Below, piece after piece: positions 54,601 through 60,600 of a stretch of 64,000 nucleotides of DNA. The stretch is from Owenia fusiformis (taxonomy: Eukaryota > Annelida > Polychaeta > Sabellida > Oweniidae): positions 24,493,985 to 24,557,984 of the forward strand of contig CAIIXF020000004.1 in NCBI GenBank assembly GCA_903813345.2, read 5' to 3'. Position numbers and translations under genes: made by a program. How positions within the stretch are numbered: the stretch's first letter is position 1; every line of letters starts with the position of its first letter. Under the pieces are notes generated by a model. It did not search any database. It saw only the letters and a list, made by a program, of their open reading frames with translations, and was not told the origin of the DNA.

Positions 54601-57600
54601 TTCTTGCATAACTCTTTCCTGCCCAGATGGTGCACAAAAGCATTTACACGTGTCAGCCTTTAGAATTTGTAGACTTGAATTGTTGGCATTCAACATGACA
54701 ATACAAATAAGGCTAAAACAATTTAATTCTATGTTTGGTGTTTATGTATTTCTTTTTGTAATAGGATGGGTACTTTTTTGCTAAGTATTAAAATAATTAT
54801 AAGATATTTATGTCCTTCAAAAAAGACACAATATCTGGTCAATTACAATAATGTATTTTATATTTATCAAGAGAATGTATTTTAGTTTTAAAATTTTGTC
54901 TTAGGGCATATGTTAAACAAATTTTTAATAAACTCTGGCCTAATTACCTATTTTCATCAATTTCTGAAGTTTATAATAGCAATCAGGAATTATCAAATTA
55001 AAATCTAACTACATTTACTGCCTGACATAATTTTAAGTCACAATCATATCTGACTTTTTACGTATACCACACTTTTATACAATACTCAAAAATGATGGGA
55101 AATTTTATGTTTCAATCAAACTGACAAGGATTTAGTTTGGACATTAATTAATGTTTGGAAAATACAAAAATAGTGGATTACATTAAGTTACTGTAAGGAA
55201 AATTAATGATGAACTTCCAAAGTTATCTGAAGGTTAAGAATTGCATTATAGTTGAGGTAAGAAAATAAATTAATTTTATAGTAAAGTACAGTTATAGTAA
55301 TGACATAAATGGCATGGAATTGTGTTTTAAAATTCAAATTGGAAGCGTGAAATTACCAAAAAGGAAGTCAAGATGTGTATTTAACACTCAGAAATCGCTG
55401 AAGACTTGGGAGTGAATTTCTAATTAGCCATGACAAGTACACTGGTACTGAACTCTTCAAACTAGAGGTGATCTGGTTAAAACTGCGGATCTTGACACTT
55501 TTTTTACCATTTACGGAACTTAGTGGGGTATTATATCGATGATTCTATCTATTTCTGAACTATTTCTTTTCAAACGTTTAAATCTTCTTAAGCATATGTT
55601 GCTGACACACGTTTGATGAAAATGTTGTAGAAATTCGGCCTAAACTTGTGAAAGGACGATTCTCGGTTTGGAGAACAAAGTTCATCAATCTAAATGAGCA
55701 TTATCCCTGCTTTGGACAAATTTGATTTTTTTACATAATATAGATTTGAATGTCTTCTTTTGAATAGTCATAATTTAATTTGGGTAATATTTCTAGATTT
55801 TTCGCAAAAAAATATTAGCGCAGTACACTGATGAACTTCTTTCCCCAAATCGAGACTTGTATTTTATTGAATCGGTCTATTTGAGCATTATCCCTGCTTC
55901 AGACCAATTTGTTATTTTTACATCTTTTAGATTTAATTGTCCTCTTTTGAATATTCATAGTTTAATTTGGGTAATATTTCTATATTTTTCATGAAAATTT
56001 TTTTAGCCCAGGAGGCTGTTCTCCAAACCGAGAATCGTCCTTTGGAAAAATCGTAAATTCAAGGTTATAACATTTTGCCAAAACGGATCCATCATGTAAT
56101 ATAACTAGTTTGAAGATTGCAGTACCAGCAAAGTATGATAAATTAAGAAAATGAAAACAAAATTGTAATGGCACAGACTTTCAATAATTCTCGAGGAAAG
56201 AGGGAAAGTGCTTTACAAATTAATAAATAAAAATTCTTGTATTCATTTTAATCAAGATTGTATGAACTCCCCCCCCCTTCCCATTTGATCCTCTCTCGAC
56301 CCTTATCAGTATCAAAACATTGTATGAATATCTTCAAGGACCTAACATGTATCTAATTACATATAGGTATTTTTGTGTACATTGTTGTCTAGGTAACATC
56401 TAGTATGAAATTAATTACAGGTATGTTTTGGATGTAGACATAGTTGTCACGGTAACACATGTTTTGGGAAAACATGGCTTATCGTCATGAGAACATTCTT
56501 TTAATTTCTGTAAGTCATATATTCTCCATTAATATCTAATTAAAATTATTGAGAACTTTGAAATTGTTAAGCAACTTATTTAAATCATATTGTGTTCTTC
56601 ATAAACTTTGAATCAGTGATAAATGTTTGAAAAGTTGGAAACATATTCAGGAACCATTTAATACCTGATACCTGACAAGCTGATACTTGATTTTTGGACA
56701 CAAATGTCTTCGCATTTGTAATTATCAATAAGGATTAAAAAGTTGATTAACTTTACTCACAAAAAGTAAGACTTACGCAAAGCTAAAAGTGAATTTATAA
56801 ACAGGAGACATTGATAAAAGGAAAAATCAAAAAGAAATATGGTTAAGCCAAGAGCACCATTGTGTACTACGTTCTGCTATAAGTTCTACCACAAAGACAT
56901 AAAAGATATAAAGGTCAGGAAAGGTGCCAATCATATTCGTTTTCTCATACATTTGGTGAGTCATGGTAATCATCTAGGTTTTGCGTGTGGCGAGTCATGG
57001 TAAACAATTTCTCATACATTTGGTGGTTCATCATTAGTCATAAGTCATGAGAATGTTTTGTCTTGCATGACATTATTTTCTTCGTATCTTGATTCTTTTA
57101 TAATAAGCTCACACAGATTTTTATATCTTGATAAGATTTCACATTCATATCACAATTGGGTTTAGGGTAAACATGAAGTTATGAAACAATACATTAAGTA
57201 TTAACTTTCATCATTTTTCTATCAAATAGTATTTGCTATTCAGTAAAGTTCGCTTGTTCAGGATGAAATACAGACTGTTAACAGGTACTCATATTCTCCT
57301 AAATAATGACTATTTTGTGGAATATATGCACATGTTTGTTTTGAATTTCAGGCGCCGTTGAAGAAACTTTCTGCCACCGTTGATGAGGCAACGCTTCCTG
57401 CACCAGACTACGATCAGAATGACGACACGCCCGAGTCTGGCTATCACACACCAGAGGGCGGTTCTGACCAATCAGAGCCTCCACCAGTGCTTCCAGAGCG
57501 ACCCGTTACATTTGTATCCACAGTCGACAGATCTTTGCAACAGATTCAACGCCAGAATCAAAACGGTCATAATGATTCCCATAATGCTTCACAAAGGTCA

Positions 57601-60600
57601 AGGGTCATGAGTAACGACCCTTATAGTACAACGTTGGACCATCCAATGTCGCCAAATCGTCAGGAAAGCGTATATGAGACATTCTTAGAAGTTAACGGAC
57701 AGAAAAATCAACAATTTCCACCACCACCACCGATGGCTCCAAATCAAATGTCACCACAAAGTCAGCTGTCTCAAAAATTGCCACCACCCCCTCCTCCTCT
57801 GACGAGTATGCCTTCAGGTGTAAGACCACCTCCTGGCACAATGCCGAAACCAGCCAGGAATTCTCAAGCTGTTCCATCAGATGTTCCCCCTCCCCCACCT
57901 TCCATTGCAACAATGCCCAGAGGTCCCAGACCAACAGCTGTACCCCCTCCCCCTGCCCCTGGGTTCAATACAGTACCACGCCCACCCGGTGTGCCTGCCC
58001 CACCCCCACCACCCCCTCCTGGGAGTGCTCCCCCTCCCCCAGGGTCTTTACTGGCTGGAATCAGCAACATGAAGCTAAAGAAAACCGACCCACAGACCCA
58101 AAAACCATCAGGTAAGAATTAGCATTTTTATTGTAGTCTTGCATCAGGGGAAGTTAAATACAATGGCTTGATGCAAGACTTCTAATTTGTACAATTTGTG
58201 GTCATTATTTCTTTGAATTGATGGACTATGAATGTACAGTAAAACCCGTCTAATCCGAACACCTCTGGGACTGGTCAAAAGTGTTCACATTAGCAGGTGT
58301 TCACGTTTCAAAGTTTTATAAACATAGAAGCCAATGGGAGATACCAAATTTGGCCAAAAGTGTACGGATCAGCAGGTATTCATATTTCAAGGTTTTGTAA
58401 AAATGTGAGTCAATGGGAGAAAATCATGAAAAGTGTTCACATTGAAAGGTGTTTACATTGAGAGGTATTTACATTAGAGAGGTGTTCGTTTATACAGATT
58501 TCACTGTACTATGTTTATAACTGTATAGTAATAATCACATGTTTGCAATAATACATACTGGTTACATGAATTAATATTTAATGAGATGCACCGTAATTAC
58601 TGTAAAACAATATATTGAATATTTGCATTCTGAGAGCATCTCTTCGCTGCATCTCGTATGTCCATATATGGAGAAGGCGTGGCTTATCAAAATGGAATAT
58701 TTGTATTAATGATAATGCCTATTTTCAACAAGGAAATTATTTGATATATTTGAATTTTTTTAATATACTTTTCTGAATTGGGAAAGTGTAGTGATTTATG
58801 TAATGTTAATTGTCAACTGATCGATACTATTTTATTAAGATTAATTGTACTTTTTTTAAGTTGGGGTACGTTGAACTTTAAGATTTATTTATAACCATTG
58901 TGTTTAAATTAAAATCATATACATTTTGATAAATTATATCAACTGAAGTGTCATACATTTTTACGCAAACAATGTACACTCCTCTCAGAAAAATTGAAAA
59001 ATTTACTTTATATTTGATAGCCTGTTAAATTTATGCTTGAAATTTTCTTCCTCCCTATATTCAACCCCATGAAAACTCAGAATAATTTCTGTCTCAAATA
59101 AAATTCCATGAGACCCCAAAATGAAAGAAATATCCGTTACAGAAATTTTCACTAAAAGTGGGGTAACTTTGACTCCACAAATTATGTTTTAAAATGCCAG
59201 TTTAAAATGCCAGTGTAAATATAATAAAACTGGCAAAAAATGAAAAACAATCTGCTTTCAAACCCTTTTTGAGGCTGGTGTTTCAGCATTTGGTGTCCAG
59301 TGTTTGGTGTTCAGCAGTTTGTTGTCAGCTTTCAATGGTTGTCATTTGGTACATGTAACAAGTGGCAGGTGGTGATATTTTGCATGTTAATGCCTTGCTA
59401 AACGTAAACAGGCCTCAACTTGTGGTTTAGTGATGTTTGCCAAATTTTTTCAGGGGAGTGTAAGTAGTAGACTTGTCACTGCTTAAAACAATCTTAATCT
59501 ATGAATTTCTTGAAAATATCATTCATTGAAATAGATAAACAAAAATTATTTTGAAAATCACTTGAGACACTTACTTTTGTTAAAACACGGTACGCAAGTT
59601 CAAAGTTAAAGTCTATTTTTACCGACAACCTGCAAGAAAATGACAAGGTGGTCATGTTTTAAAATGTAAAATAGAGTGGAAGAGAGTGGAATCAGCAAGG
59701 AATAAAAGAAACAGGCATGAGGTTAACACTCCAAATTTATTGTATAGAAATGAAAGAAAATCAGACACTTCATTCAAATGTTAGAGAGAAATGAGTGAAA
59801 CCAGCAAGGAATAAAAGAAACAGGCATGTAGTAAACTTTCTAAATTGTATAGAAATGCAAGAAAATAATACAGTTCATTCAAATTATAGTGATTTATAAA
59901 AAGCCTGAAATAGACATGATAAAAGAAAATTTTGGCAAGGTCCCGCAATTTGTTTTGATAAAACATCCAGTGTTCTTAGTATTAACTTCTCTTTAAATCC
60001 CTTGATTTTTGTTGGATATAGAGGGGATATGTATCAGGTGGTTTATGATATAGGGTTTATCCCAAGGGATATATCTGTATCTTCCCGAAGGGCATTAGGA
60101 AACAAGGAAAAATATTTCCCTTCTTCATTGTATTTGAAAAGATATATGTAATAACTGTCCCATCTGGAATGCATTCAATCTTTTCCAATCTACATTGCAA
60201 CACCTATAGCCAGTGTGTATGTATGTCTAATCGACTCTGGTATCATAACTATTACATATTGACCCATGTTTATGAGTAAATTGAGTGTTTTACAGTACAA
60301 ACTCCACTAACGTGAAATATTGCATTGGGGGCACAATTATTACCCAGGGTTCATAAATATTGCATTGATTTAGTCTCCTCATCAGTAATAATGAGAAATT
60401 AATGAATATATCAGAGCAAGAATATGCAATAGACTAATTAATCTTGATTGAAGTTCTACTGTTTCTTGTATTAAGGATGTTCCCTGGTCAGATAGGAAAA
60501 TATTCAATAGTATTTAACTTTTTCTCAAAAATGGTTTTCTGGGATTCTCACGGGCAACAAAGAATATTAAAACTTTAAAAACCATATGTTAGTGTGCTTT